DNA of 53,102 nucleotides from Bradyrhizobium manausense (lineage in GTDB: Bacteria; Pseudomonadota; Alphaproteobacteria; Rhizobiales; Xanthobacteraceae): positions 1 through 53,102 of the forward strand of contig NZ_LJYG01000061.1 of assembly GCF_001440035.1 (NCBI RefSeq), in the 5' to 3' direction. A model generated the notes under the pieces. That model was not told the DNA's origin, made no database searches, and saw only the letters and a list, made by a program, of their open reading frames with translations. Within the stretch, counting starts at the first letter, position 1, and each line of letters opens with the position of its first letter. Of this stretch, positions 9,223 through 17,648 are shown piece after piece. Position numbers and translations under genes: made by a program.

Positions 9223-9402
9223 ATGTATCAGGACCAGTTCGAGAGAATGTCGATGGACGAACTGTGGGAGCTCCACAGCATGGTCAATGCCATTCTTGCG
9301 GAAAGGCTGATTGCCAAAAAGCTCGCGTTGGAGACGCGGCTCAAACAGCTTCGATCGGAGAGCGCTGACGCAGGCAGTTCATCGCTGAGGCGGGATCAGT
9401 GA
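9223..9402 (+). CDS. Short H-NS-like protein lacking the DNA-binding domain
   Basis: 59 residues from ATG 9223 (GGGGA 5 nt upstream; an upstream in-frame start at 9166 is less likely). The region MSMDELWELHSMVNAILAER followed by LIAKKLALETRLKQL matches the N-terminal oligomerisation helices of the H-NS family, and parallels residues of the full-length protein at 22754-23092 (TDDLWILYQEITDVLAEKIV). The usual C-terminal part, with the SGRGK-W-L DNA-binding motif, is missing, and no such motif is found in any frame immediately downstream. It could be a decayed copy, or a dominant-negative partner that forms mixed oligomers with full-length H-NS. Which of these is correct cannot be told from sequence. 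Confidence 0.6.
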   Translation: MYQDQFERMSMDELWELHSMVNAILAERLIAKKLALETRLKQLRSESADAGSSSLRRDQ

Positions 9403-9756
9403 GTGACGATGCATGGCACGTCCGATCGAGCTGTCCGTGTCGTTGAACGGTTCTTCATTCGATGGAGATGTCCGCGTGCGCTGCGATGGCGGACATCGCC
9501 GAATGTGAGAGGGCTTCCGGTCGCGGCTATACAGTCGAGCAACGTGCATCCGCAACGCTAATATCTCGTCGCTGCGGTTTTGCTTTGATTTCGATACACT
9601 TGACGTTGCGGAATGATAAACGGGTCCTGTGCTGCCCGGCATATTGACGAGAACCACGATTCCATGGCCGGTCGGCGGCGCTTTGGTGTCGTGCGCTCAA
9701 GCTCGCCTACAGGCGTGCTTAGCTCCGTCGGATGGGCCCGCCCACGAAACGGTAGT

Positions 9757-10062
9757 CTACGGTGCTGTTTTTGGTCCAACCCCTTTGAGCACTGCATGAA
9801 GAAAGGCGCTTGCGTGGTCATACTTCGCCGCGCGATCGACCGCCTGACCGCTTGGGCCAAACGCGCGGCCGCCACTTATTGGATCATACACCCCGGCGGG
9901 ATCTGATGCGGGATCGAGGAGGTCTTCGCAAGTGCTTCGAGTGGGCACAAAAAGCTTGTGCAGTCGAGATGCGTCGTAATGGTTTTCTTTGTGGTCTACA
10001 GCCAACAAATATAGCGCAATAAAGTCACGGAAATCGGCGCGAAATGTTGCTCGCTGGGCCAT
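9757..10062 (-). CDS. Hypothetical soluble protein
   Basis: 101 residues from ATG 10062, which has a GGAGAG ribosome-binding site about 8 nt upstream; residues from the longer open frame (to 10263) look non-coding. It opens MAQRATFRADFRDFIALYLL, a helical segment, and continues with a Tyr- and His-rich stretch. The C-terminal half contains DPASDPAGVYDPISGGRAFG. There is no signal peptide. I do not recognise a family. Confidence 0.45.
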   Translation of the reverse strand: MAQRATFRADFRDFIALYLLAVDHKENHYDASRLHKLFVPTRSTCEDLLDPASDPAGVYDPISGGRAFGPSGQAVDRAAKYDHASAFLHAVLKGVGPKTAP

Positions 10063-10259
10063 GAGTATTCTCTCCGCCCCGATCGATAATTCGAAAATCA
10101 AATCAAACAATACATGATTTGAAATGGGAGGGCGACGAGAAAATTGCAGTCCGATTCGCGCGGTCGAGCGTTCCGAAGCCGAGCGACAGGCATCGGAGAA
10201 AAGATACCGCGGACCGGGTGCACTAGCGTTGCGTGCGGATCCTAACGTGCCCTCGCAAC

Positions 10260-10454
10260 TCACTCAGCAGCTTCAGAGCCGGTCAGCTCTACCCGATCAC
10301 CTTCGCGGCTTGCGACGCCCCTTGCGACGAGCCGATCAACTACCGCGTCGCTGATCCGCTTGGTCCCGAACCGCCAGCCGCCGCGGACGCGCTTGTTAAA
10401 AGGTCCAAGTTGCAGCAGCCGAATGTAACTACGATCCTCTGGCGAGAAAGTCAT
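10260..10454 (-). CDS. Small winged-helix-like orphan protein
   Basis: 64 residues from ATG 10454; a TTG at 10484 would add ten residues. The segment WRFGTKRISDAVVDRLVARG followed by VASREGDRVELT has the pattern of a helix pair and a beta wing, as in the C-terminal half of small winged-helix proteins. That suggests, but does not show, nucleic-acid binding. Composition is convincingly protein-like. It is alone on its strand, with 460 bp of gene-poor DNA before the next gene on the right. Confidence 0.55.
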   Translation of the reverse strand: MTFSPEDRSYIRLLQLGPFNKRVRGGWRFGTKRISDAVVDRLVARGVASREGDRVELTGSEAAE

Positions 10455-10917
10455 ATTTGGCCCCGAAAATTTAACACCGCCCAAGCTCTCTATATTAAGA
10501 ATAATCAGTCGATCGCGACAAGTCTTAGCGATTTACGACCGAGGCGGTATTTAAATGCCGGCTGCACGAGCCGCCGAGCTAAGAAGCTGTAAATTGTGGT
10601 CTCTTGGCCGAATAGGGTGCATCGATTGACGCGGCCGAGTGCCGTCCCTTGGCGAGATCAACGGGGTGGCTTAAGGGGCCAGATGCCGATGTTCATGGTG
10701 CGCTGCGGCTTTGTCTTCCTCAAGTGCCGCCGAGAGGCACTGTGGACAAACCGAGAATTGTTTTTCAGTCACCGCCCTACTCAAAGCACAAGCAGGTTTC
10801 GATGCGGCATGCGCGTTCGGGGCGTATCGCATCGCGCGCGAGGCGGCACGTCACAGACTGAGCGATGTTCTTCCGGCTCGCTTTACCGAGAAGCAGCGCT
10901 ACGATGAATGCTCCCGC
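10455..10917. other. Gene-poor stretch with a possible gene remnant
   Basis: No supported gene. A plus-strand frame (about 10780-10925) contains a protein-like run (LLKAQAGFDAACAFGAYRIA), but it lacks a start with a ribosome-binding site and runs on antisense into the DsrE-like gene. It may be the remnant of a broken gene. A TATTTAAATG-type AT patch lies near 10547. Confidence 0.35.
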
Positions 10918-11517
10918 CTATGGCTTAACATAGGTCCAGCCCTGCTCTTCCAACTCCATCACCCGCACGACGCCGGACTTGACCACTTCAGCCTGGGGGA
11001 TAATCGGGATGTCCTTGTTCTCAGCCTTCCGCATGTTCTCTTGGGTGTTGCCGCAGGCCTTGAATGAGACCTCCGGCGTGCTGAGCGCCATCGTTTCGAT
11101 CCGCGCTTTCACTGGCGAGGTGTCTTCGCGGAACATGTGCAGCCCGGGACCGAACGCGATCACTTCGATTTTCACCTTGTCGCCGGTGTCTTTGTAATAT
11201 TGCGTGACGTTCATTGCATTGTTGAGCGTGAGGTTCATTGCTGCGGGATCATTTGTATTCACCTGGAGGACCAGATGGTGCTGCTTGCTATTCGCCATGG
11301 CGTGGCGATCCGTCCGGGGAGACGCCGCCTGATGGCGCGTCCGCGCACTCGCGGGCGACGTCGCACGCGTGCTTGTGGTGCGCGTCCCTTCCGCAACTGC
11401 CGGCTTTGGCGCCGGCCACGGACGGGCGTACTCTTGCCCTGCAGAGAACGACGCGCCAAGCAGGAGTGCTGCGATGCAAAGGATGGCTATTCTTAGCATG
11501 TATCGAAACTTGCTCAT
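10918..11517 (-). CDS. Exported DsrE-family-like protein
   Basis: 199 residues from ATG 11517 (AGGAGATT ribosome-binding site upstream). A signal peptide (about 1-27, MLRIAILCIAALLLGASFSA) is followed by a low-complexity Ala/Thr/Arg/Pro linker of some 45 residues, then a DsrE/DsrF-like domain from about residue 75. The family signs are HHLVLQVNTNDPAAMNLTLN, IEVIAFGPGLHMFRED, the FKACGNTQENM cysteine segment and a GVVRVMELEEQGWTYVKP end. Relatives are small alpha/beta proteins linked to sulfur relay, but most exported ones are uncharacterised. It is the last gene of the four-gene minus-strand operon; the start lies 41 bp after the VasI-like gene's stop. Confidence 0.8.
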   Translation of the reverse strand: MSKFRYMLRIAILCIAALLLGASFSAGQEYARPWPAPKPAVAEGTRTTSTRATSPASARTRHQAASPRTDRHAMANSKQHHLVLQVNTNDPAAMNLTLNNAMNVTQYYKDTGDKVKIEVIAFGPGLHMFREDTSPVKARIETMALSTPEVSFKACGNTQENMRKAENKDIPIIPQAEVVKSGVVRVMELEEQGWTYVKP

Positions 11518-11558
11518 GTTCCAATCTCCTATCTGAAAAGACAGTCTTCTATCGCGCA

Positions 11559-12188
11559 CTAGTTGTTGGGCTTCGCGATCGCTTGCGGCCATTTGCATGT
11601 AGCGGCGATCTTGGCGCGCACCCTGTCCAGTCCGGTCAAAAGGAAAGAGGCGTCTAGAAATGCTTGTGTCGACCGGGAAAGTTGCACGTCAAGCTGACCC
11701 TGGCTGGGAAGCGATTGTATCAAGGCCGCTGCATCAGTCTTGAACGCGACACCGCCTCCAAATGCTGGAGTAGCCGCAGGGAGCTGTATGACCTGGCCGC
11801 CATTAACCCGATAGGAAATGGCGTAGTCCTCACCGCGACCCGAAACATCAGATCCTGCGACCACGAGTTCCGTGCGTCCTGCGCGGCATCGGATCGAGAG
11901 CCGCGTCGCACTGCCTACATCTTGGCGCGATGATATCGTCGCGGTGGCGATCGGTGAGAAATCGACCGGTGATCTCGTTTGGCCGACAACCCAGCCATCC
12001 TCGTTGCGCCCCAGAGGAATAGCAGACGTGATGGCCTGGGAGAGTTCGTCAAGGCATTTCAGCCGCTGCGCGCCTGCCATCCCGGAGCAGGCGCGAAGCT
12101 GTGCTGTCGGATGGTCCTCCCCCTGCGCTAAGGCTACGCCGCTCACAAACACGAGAACGGCTGAGTCGAATGCGACGGCCCGTTTCAT
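11559..12188 (-). CDS. Exported VasI/TagO-like protein
   Basis: 209 residues from ATG 12188, which overlaps the stop of the upstream gene as ATGA, so translation is coupled. After a signal peptide (about 1-21), an ACSGM...RLKCLDELS pair of cysteines precedes a GWVV...SPVDFSP segment, a LSIRCRAGRTELVV strand, and a C-terminal FLLTGLDRVRAKIAATCKW end. This order matches my memory of the VasI/TagO family of type VI secretion-associated proteins (a cysteine pair, an I/V-RC strand and a closing GL...L...C-W). No other type VI gene is in the window, so a role in secretion is doubtful. A second protein of similar layout occurs at 31841-32482. Confidence 0.7.
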   Translation of the reverse strand: MKRAVAFDSAVLVFVSGVALAQGEDHPTAQLRACSGMAGAQRLKCLDELSQAITSAIPLGRNEDGWVVGQTRSPVDFSPIATATISSRQDVGSATRLSIRCRAGRTELVVAGSDVSGRGEDYAISYRVNGGQVIQLPAATPAFGGGVAFKTDAAALIQSLPSQGQLDVQLSRSTQAFLDASFLLTGLDRVRAKIAATCKWPQAIAKPNN

Positions 12189-13216
12189 TGCGATGCCTGT
12201 GTCGCGGGCGGATGGGCGTCCAGCCATGCTTGTGCGGCAGGGAAACGCGAAAGCCCAGGAACCGTCGCCGCAAGATTGATCGATTTCCACTTCGGATCGA
12301 AACCCGCGACCTGCAAGCTCTCAATCCGCGAGAACAGTCGATCGACAAAGCGCGCGACGCGCCCGAAGCGGTTCGACTTCGGCGCCCAATTGAAGGCGAC
12401 CAGCGCCGTCGGCACTGCGATCGTCGGCACGCGCTCGCCTGGCTTGATCAGGCTGGGATAATCGCTCGCGTCGAGAAAGGCAGGAACATAATAATCCTCC
12501 AGCTTGCCATCATAGAGGACGGGAAGGAACTTGAACCCTGGATCCCAGTGACCGCGCACGAACGCATCGACCGGCTTCGATGTGATGAATACAACTGCGG
12601 CGATATCGCCCTTGCGCATCTGCTCCAGTGCGACCTGATGTGGAATGAATGTCTGCTCAACGTCGAGGCCGAGACGACTGAAGATCAGCGGTCCCGAATA
12701 GGCCGCGGCGGTGCCCTGGGTATTGAAATTCACCTTCTTGCCGACCAGATCGCTCAGCTTGGAAACCTCCGGTCGCACGAAGATGTGTAGCTCGGATGGA
12801 AATAGGTTGAGAACGTAGGCTAGCCTGCGCTGGATGTCGGGCACCTGGCTCCTGTACTCTTCGAGTACGTCGGAATTGATGATCGCAGCGTCGACACCGC
12901 GAAGGTAGAGCAATGAATTGACGTTCTCGGTCGGTCCCCGCGTCACGATCGGCAGGACGTGGAGATTATCTCCGTCATCGACGACGCGGGCCATCTCGGC
13001 GGCGAGTCGGATGGGGGCGCCTTCGATGAGGCCTCCAGCAAGACCGATCGTCCAGGCGTTCATGGTATCTTGCGGCTTAGGCGCTTGATGTACGCTAACG
13101 CCCTGAGCCTTGAAAGTTTTGGCACGCGCCTCAACCCAAGCCGGCCGTAAGGTCAGCAATAGCGAAATTGAGGCAGCGAAAGCAAACAGCGTCCATCGAC
13201 CGAAAGAAGAGTTCAT
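12185..13216 (-). CDS. Orphan TAXI-type TRAP solute-binding protein
   Basis: 343 residues from ATG 13216 (GGAGGG ribosome-binding site); the longer open frame to 13513 overlaps the upstream gene and is not credible. An N-terminal signal peptide or anchor (about 8-32) precedes a periplasmic binding-protein fold of the TAXI type: NAWTIGLAGGLIEGAPIRLA, VLPIVTRGPTENVNSLLYLR, DAAIINSDVLEEY, KLSDLVGKKVNFNTQGTAAA and a VFITSKPVDAF segment. TAXI proteins normally feed a DctQM-type TRAP permease; none is present here, so the protein may act as a ligand sensor or partner of the other exported products. It is the second gene of the operon, 58 bp after the coiled-coil gene. Confidence 0.8.
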   Translation of the reverse strand: MNSSFGRWTLFAFAASISLLLTLRPAWVEARAKTFKAQGVSVHQAPKPQDTMNAWTIGLAGGLIEGAPIRLAAEMARVVDDGDNLHVLPIVTRGPTENVNSLLYLRGVDAAIINSDVLEEYRSQVPDIQRRLAYVLNLFPSELHIFVRPEVSKLSDLVGKKVNFNTQGTAAAYSGPLIFSRLGLDVEQTFIPHQVALEQMRKGDIAAVVFITSKPVDAFVRGHWDPGFKFLPVLYDGKLEDYYVPAFLDASDYPSLIKPGERVPTIAVPTALVAFNWAPKSNRFGRVARFVDRLFSRIESLQVAGFDPKWKSINLAATVPGLSRFPAAQAWLDAHPPATQASQ

Positions 13217-13274
13217 TTGCCAGGCCCTCCGATGGATCAAATTTCTGTCTGCGCCGCCTCTCCTCAATCGCGGG

Positions 13275-14849
13275 TCAGCGCCGCGACGAGTCGAGCCGCT
13301 CTTCTGCTTCCTTGATGCCGCCGGCCCGTGCTCTTGCGTAGAGATCGCGCGCTTTCGCCGCGTCGCCGACCGTCCCATACGCCCCCCATTTGCGAAGGAC
13401 GATCGGGTCATAGGTCTCCGCAAGTGCGAAGCTTGCATGCGCATCCCCGATCTCGGCGGCACGCTCGAGCACCGCGCGCGCCGAGGCGATATCACCCTGA
13501 CCAAGCAAGACACTTGCCCGGGCTACGAGTCTTGCCACCTCTGCAGCATTCCCCGAATCAGGCCTGGCGTTCGTTCGCGTGGCGCCTAGGGTTGTCTGGG
13601 ACGTCGCAACAGGCCTGATCGCGTCAGCCTCGGGCCGTTTGTCCTGCACGCCCCGACGCTTCGTGGTATCCCCGGATGCAGCGTTCCGCTGCGATGCAAG
13701 CTCCCGTTCCAGCTGTGCGGTCTTTTCGCGCTCCTGCTGAAGCAATCTCAAGGAGACCGCCGACGTGTCCGCGACAACCTGCTTCAGCCGAGTAGCTTCG
13801 GCGCTCGCCTGGGCGGCCTGCAACTCAATTTCCAGCCGGGCCGCCTCGAGATCATGCGCCAGCCGCTCGCCGCGTTCTTGCTCTTGTTGCAAGGACCTCC
13901 GCAACTCCGCGGCGCCGGTCTCTGACGCCTCCTGGGGGGCAGCCGCCCGATCAGCGACCCTGCGGGCCTGAGCCTCATACGCGTAGATTGTGGCGTGCGC
14001 CATCGACAGATCGTTCTCGAAAGCCTCGGCCCGCTCGTGCTCTTTCTCCAACGTCAGCTTGAGCTCCGCAGAGCTCTGCTCCGCTGTCTGCTTCATCCGG
14101 TTTGCTTCATCGATCGCTTTGGTTGCCAGTGCCGTTTGAGCTTCCACCTCACGCCGGGCCGCTGCCAAGGCTGCCTCCAAGCGGCTTGCGCGCTCTTGTT
14201 CGTGTTGCACGACTTTGCGAAGCTCCGCAGTGGTGTCGTCCATGACCTGCTTGGCTCCGCTGGCGTCGTCCATCCCCTTTGCGGATGATGCCGTCTGCCC
14301 CTCGGCGTTGCCGCTGCCCGTTGTCAAATGCCGTTCCAGTGGCCCGACATGCTCCTGTTCTTGTGGTGCGGAATCGGAGGTGCCAGAGCCGCTGTCTCGC
14401 GCCGCATCATTTCTTCTTGGGACCTTTTCGGTCTCAACCTTTTTCTGTTTCTCACTCTGAGCGAGCATCTCTGTCAGGCGCTTCTGTTCTGCCGCACCGG
14501 CCTTTGCAAGACATGCGCTTACTTTTTCGCTCACGCCTGCAAGAGCACACCAAGCCTCATCGGACAGTGCCCTACAAGATTTGAAGGCGCTCAATATGTT
14601 GCCTCCGCACGAGGACTGGTAAAGCACGATGTCGTCGCTCTTGGCTGTTCGATGTTTTTCGGAGCACTCCCGGCTCCTCTGCGCTGCTGCATGGGCGTAG
14701 TCGATCTGCTGCCGCTGATAGGTGGTGCACTCTTGTTGTGATTTCGGCTCCGCCGGCGGAATTGGCTGGTCGTCGGCAACCACGTAAGAAGCAGGGACGA
14801 CCAGCGCTGGCAGCAGAAGCGTTATTGCTAAAGGACTTGAGCGAAACAT
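13275..14849 (-). CDS. Exported six-cysteine, coiled-coil, Sel1-like protein
   Basis: 524 residues from ATG 14849, chosen because the signal peptide (MFRSSPLAITLLLPALVVPA) begins there; the ribosome-binding site is weak. An N-terminal domain of about 100 residues has six cysteines (contexts ECTT, RECS, SCGG, SCRA, WCAL, ACLA), enough for three disulfides. A charged linker leads to a long coiled coil (about 190-420) built from imperfect units of roughly 40-45 residues, each resembling LRKVVQHEQERASRLEAALA. The C-terminus (about 450-524) has one or two Sel1/TPR-like helix pairs (ASFALAETYDP, AKARDLYARARAGGIKEAEE). This suggests a periplasmic scaffold. It is the first gene of the operon with the TAXI, VasI-like and DsrE-like proteins. 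Confidence 0.75.
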   Translation of the reverse strand: MFRSSPLAITLLLPALVVPASYVVADDQPIPPAEPKSQQECTTYQRQQIDYAHAAAQRSRECSEKHRTAKSDDIVLYQSSCGGNILSAFKSCRALSDEAWCALAGVSEKVSACLAKAGAAEQKRLTEMLAQSEKQKKVETEKVPRRNDAARDSGSGTSDSAPQEQEHVGPLERHLTTGSGNAEGQTASSAKGMDDASGAKQVMDDTTAELRKVVQHEQERASRLEAALAAARREVEAQTALATKAIDEANRMKQTAEQSSAELKLTLEKEHERAEAFENDLSMAHATIYAYEAQARRVADRAAAPQEASETGAAELRRSLQQEQERGERLAHDLEAARLEIELQAAQASAEATRLKQVVADTSAVSLRLLQQEREKTAQLERELASQRNAASGDTTKRRGVQDKRPEADAIRPVATSQTTLGATRTNARPDSGNAAEVARLVARASVLLGQGDIASARAVLERAAEIGDAHASFALAETYDPIVLRKWGAYGTVGDAAKARDLYARARAGGIKEAEERLDSSRR

Positions 14850-15489
14850 CTGAGGACCATCGGGACAGCAGGGCAGTTCCTGGATTGCGTCGGATAAGCC
14901 CGTGAAATGGGTCGCCTCATGCCAATGAAGCTCCATCGGAAGTGTGTGCGGTATGGACAATTCATCGATCTGTCGTTCAATGGCTTTCCACTCCAATGTG
15001 CAGCCTCGTATCCAAGCCGTGAAAATGGCTCCGGCTGGATGGGGCTGGGCCACAATGCCCGAGCCAGAAGAGGCACGGCTGGCGCGTTCAAGGCCTTTCG
15101 AACCTGCAGCCGTAAAAACCCAATCCAAATTTAATTATTATATCCATATAGAATTAAAGCAATATTTAATTAAAAGCAAGCTCGAGTCGGGCATCCCACG
15201 AACCAATGCGCCGTGGTAGCGAGGCGCGTCTATCATATGAGCAGCCGCTGGAATGACACGGCCCGCCTCTCTTGGTCCAATGCAGGTGTCCACTCATTTC
15301 ACGCAAATACACGCAATGCTGCGGGACTAAACCTTCGGAATGGCTATTGTCCGGCCGCGTTCTCTCCCGCGAAGAGTCCATGAGCGGGTGCCTTGAAGCT
15401 GCATTAGCAGTCCGCTCGCCAGCAAGCGGATGATGTTGCGCAATGGAAGCGTTTTTGGTCTTTTCTGCAAGGGCCCGGCGTAAGGCGAA
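14850..15489. other. Gene-poor stretch upstream of the periplasmic operon
   Basis: No supported gene; this should hold the promoter of the minus-strand operon beginning at 14849. An AT-rich island lies at about 15125-15180. No clear sigma-70 hexamers with proper spacing were found. Confidence 0.4.
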
Positions 15490-15639
15490 CTAGTTAGTCT
15501 TGATCCTGAATACTTCAGCGACCATGCGACCAACGGTCCTTGTAAGCGATTTCATCCGCTTCTCCATGACGACGAAGAGAAGCATCAACCAAGTCGCGAG
15601 AGCTGAGCACCACAGCAGGGCTTCTAACGTTCTGGGCAT
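15490..15639 (-). CDS. 49-residue membrane microprotein
   Basis: 49 residues, ATG at 15639 with GGGAG about 8 nt upstream. Residues 5-24 (LEALLWCSALATWLMLLFVV) form one hydrophobic helix, followed by a basic tail containing MEKRMKSLTRTVGRM. This predicts a single-pass inner-membrane peptide with the basic C-terminus in the cytoplasm. Function is unknown. The TWLMLLFVVMEKR segment resembles the tiny frame at 105-46 on the minus strand, which reads MITWLLVAFLVVREERLSD. Confidence 0.55.
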   Translation of the reverse strand: MPRTLEALLWCSALATWLMLLFVVMEKRMKSLTRTVGRMVAEVFRIKTN

Positions 15640-16280
15640 AGCGCGACTCCCAAGATGCTTCTTAAATCACAAACAGCGTTTGCCGGACCGGTGGTCCTGG
15701 CAAGTCCTGGTAAAAGCAGCGGCGCCTCAACCCACTCGGCAAACGACACAACGCGGCAACGGGGGAAACGAGAGCGATCGAGAGCCGACAGTTGGCAAGA
15801 CCGGCGCCTGCTCAGAGCTAACGGTGCCGCGACAAAGCCATCCCAGAACCGCCGATGCCCTCGAACTCCAGATGTTCGAAGCAGTCCTTCGCAAGCCCTG
15901 TCCTGATCGACTGTGTCGGCGCAAAGGACCTCGAGATCGCCCTTCTCGCCAGAAGTAATCCTTACCGAACCGATTGTGACCGAACCGATTGTGCTCAGCC
16001 GCGCTCAATCGCGCTGACAGCCGCTCCGCACGAAGCACCGAGCGGCAAGGAAACGGCCCGGCACCCTTGGGGGCGTAAGCAGGGGGGCAGGAGGATGCCG
16101 GGGCCGTTTCTCGCAGGTCCTTGGCGCGTCCATCCGGCGCCAGCGACCACCAATCCTACCTCAAATTAAAATCGTGTCCACGATTAATGTCGATTTAAAC
16201 TTGATTATAAAACGACCGCATGAGTAAATGGCGCAACAGTCGAAATGATGCAGCTATCGAAGTCCTTTAGAGGTTCTGGC
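15640..16280. other. Gene-poor stretch with a short tandem repeat
   Basis: No supported gene. A perfect 15-bp tandem duplication (ACCGAACCGATTGTG at 15964-15978 and 15979-15993) lies in it, and an AT-rich island at about 16165-16210 precedes the gene at 16281. Confidence 0.4.
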
Positions 16281-16598
16281 ATGACCCGCTCCCCATCCAT
16301 AGTGCCTCTCGTGGCGGCAGATCAGGACGTCTATCTTGTGCTGGAGGATTTCGGGAGCCGACTTGGGAGAGCTTGGTGCGAGACGGCCGAAGAGGACACC
16401 TCCCGCGCGACACTGGTGCGGCGTTTGATCGATGGTCAGTACGAGCATCCCAGCCGCATCGTGGCGTTCAACACGGCGGAAGGATGGTCCCGTGATGTCA
16501 CCACTGACATCGCAGATGAGCTGCGTCGCCGCTTTGTCGAGATCGACGAAGTGACTCCGGCGCTGCTGGAATTCTTGGAGAGAGCGGCGAGACATTGA
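16281..16598 (+). CDS. Conserved-type hypothetical protein
   Basis: 105 residues from ATG 16281, with AGAGG upstream; the frame is open to an ATG at 16245 but the extra residues look non-coding. The sequence is soluble and well formed: QDVYLVLEDFGSRLGRAWCE, then ATLVRRLIDGQYEHPSRIVA, FNTAEGWSRDVTTDIADELR and a final helix. I recognise this as a protein type common and uncharacterised in Bradyrhizobium and relatives. An AT-rich island directly upstream probably holds the promoter. Confidence 0.75.
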   Translation: MTRSPSIVPLVAADQDVYLVLEDFGSRLGRAWCETAEEDTSRATLVRRLIDGQYEHPSRIVAFNTAEGWSRDVTTDIADELRRRFVEIDEVTPALLEFLERAARH

Positions 16599-17069
16599 GG
16601 CGGAACGTAAACACTCTCTGTGTGGGGTGATGCGCCCATTATATGCGAGTCGAACTCGCCTCCTTGCGCCGAAGGTCGCCCGCCGCCAACAGCGGCCCGA
16701 GACCAGCCTCGCCGCATCGATGATCCGCAAGGCCGACTGTCGCGCCAATGCAGAGTTTCTTCTACACCTCGAGCCGAACCACCCCGCGATCTCTGCTCAG
16801 GCAAGCTGGCGAGGGTGTTGGCCCGCTGCCCCCGATCAGACCCAACCAGCGAGACGCCAAAATATGCCACGCCCTGAATACCCGCCGGGTCACTCCCTTC
16901 CCGGTGGGCGGACCATCCCGAGGGAAGATTTGCTTCGAGCGGTCGCGTTGGCGACCGCTTAAAGCGGCGCTCTCCAGCCGACTGCTATGCTCGCTGAAAA
17001 TCAGAATAAAGTACCCTTTGCCTATATAAAATAGTTATTAAATGTAATCGTAATGGCTAGGACGTAAAA
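16599..17069. other. Gap with a possible 32-codon frame and a stem-loop
   Basis: No confident gene. A 32-codon plus-strand frame at 16864-16962 (ending RTIPREDLLRAVALATA) is protein-like but lacks a clear ribosome-binding site. A strong stem-loop covers its last codons. AT-rich DNA at about 17010-17060 precedes the next gene. Confidence 0.35.
16938..16959. terminator. Perfect 9-bp stem-loop, terminator-like
   Basis: AGCGGTCGC (16938-16946) and GCGACCGCT (16951-16959) are exact complements with a four-base loop GTTG. The stem is GC-rich, but no T-run follows on either strand, so it may be a factor-dependent terminator or an RNA-stabilising hairpin. Confidence 0.3.
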
Positions 17070-17288
17070 ATGGAATTAGACTTCGAGAAAATAATACCAA
17101 GGGAGGAGTGGATGGACACCGTACGCCGCTTGCGCGCGATGGCACAGCTGTGCCGACAAACTGCGGCTCATCATCCCGATCGAAGTTGGAAGTTGCTCGC
17201 TGAGGCCGAGTATTGGGAGCATTTGGCCGATGGCGTACTTCTTGCGCGACCAGAGCAATGCGAAACGGGGTGCGCCACCATCAATTGA
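17070..17288 (+). CDS. Small helical orphan protein
   Basis: 72 residues, ATG at 17070 directly after an AT-rich island. The central segment TVRRLRAMAQLCRQTAAHHP followed by DRSWKLLAEAEYWEHLADGV is an amphipathic helical hairpin. It closely fits a family of 60-90 residue proteins that recur in many copies in Bradyrhizobium genomes (RLRAMA-LCRQ-AA-HP---WKLLAEAE--E-LA). Their function is unknown. There is no signal peptide. Confidence 0.75.
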   Translation: MELDFEKIIPREEWMDTVRRLRAMAQLCRQTAAHHPDRSWKLLAEAEYWEHLADGVLLARPEQCETGCATIN

Positions 17289-17648
17289 GCATTCCGAACG
17301 CAGCGCCGCGGCAGCTTCATGCTTCGGCGCTCGTCTGATCTGCTGATTTTGACGAAATGATTCGTTAGCTCCCTCTATTCAATATTCATACCGGGTGGAT
17401 TGTCGAAGTTCAGGCTGGATGCATGACTTGTTCGACCCGCCTAACGAACAGCGCTCGGCAGTGCTCCTTGTCTCGCGCGCCTACACCTGGTCGCGGACAG
17501 TAGTCACGCGATCCCCCCTTGGATCCCGATCGCGATGGCTGTCAGCCGCTTCGATTTTGTCGCGCGCGCATCTTCAAGCTCTGCGGGCGGCTAATGCCAC
17601 GCAGGCTCGTCGCGCGTCAGGGTGGGCGAAATCCGGGAGCGGGGTACG
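17289..17648. other. Gene-poor gap
   Basis: No supported gene or clear regulatory element; a frame open on the plus strand (17395-17679) reads as Ser/Arg-rich non-protein sequence and runs antisense into the next gene. Confidence 0.4.

Noticed and set aside
10711..11067. 118-codon plus-strand frame with protein-like segments
   Set aside because: Ends antisense to the DsrE-like gene and has no good start; at most a remnant, so not listed as a gene.
13110..13618. Long plus-strand frames opposite the TAXI and coiled-coil genes
   Set aside because: Antisense shadows caused by high GC content; the minus-strand genes have ribosome-binding sites and signal peptides.
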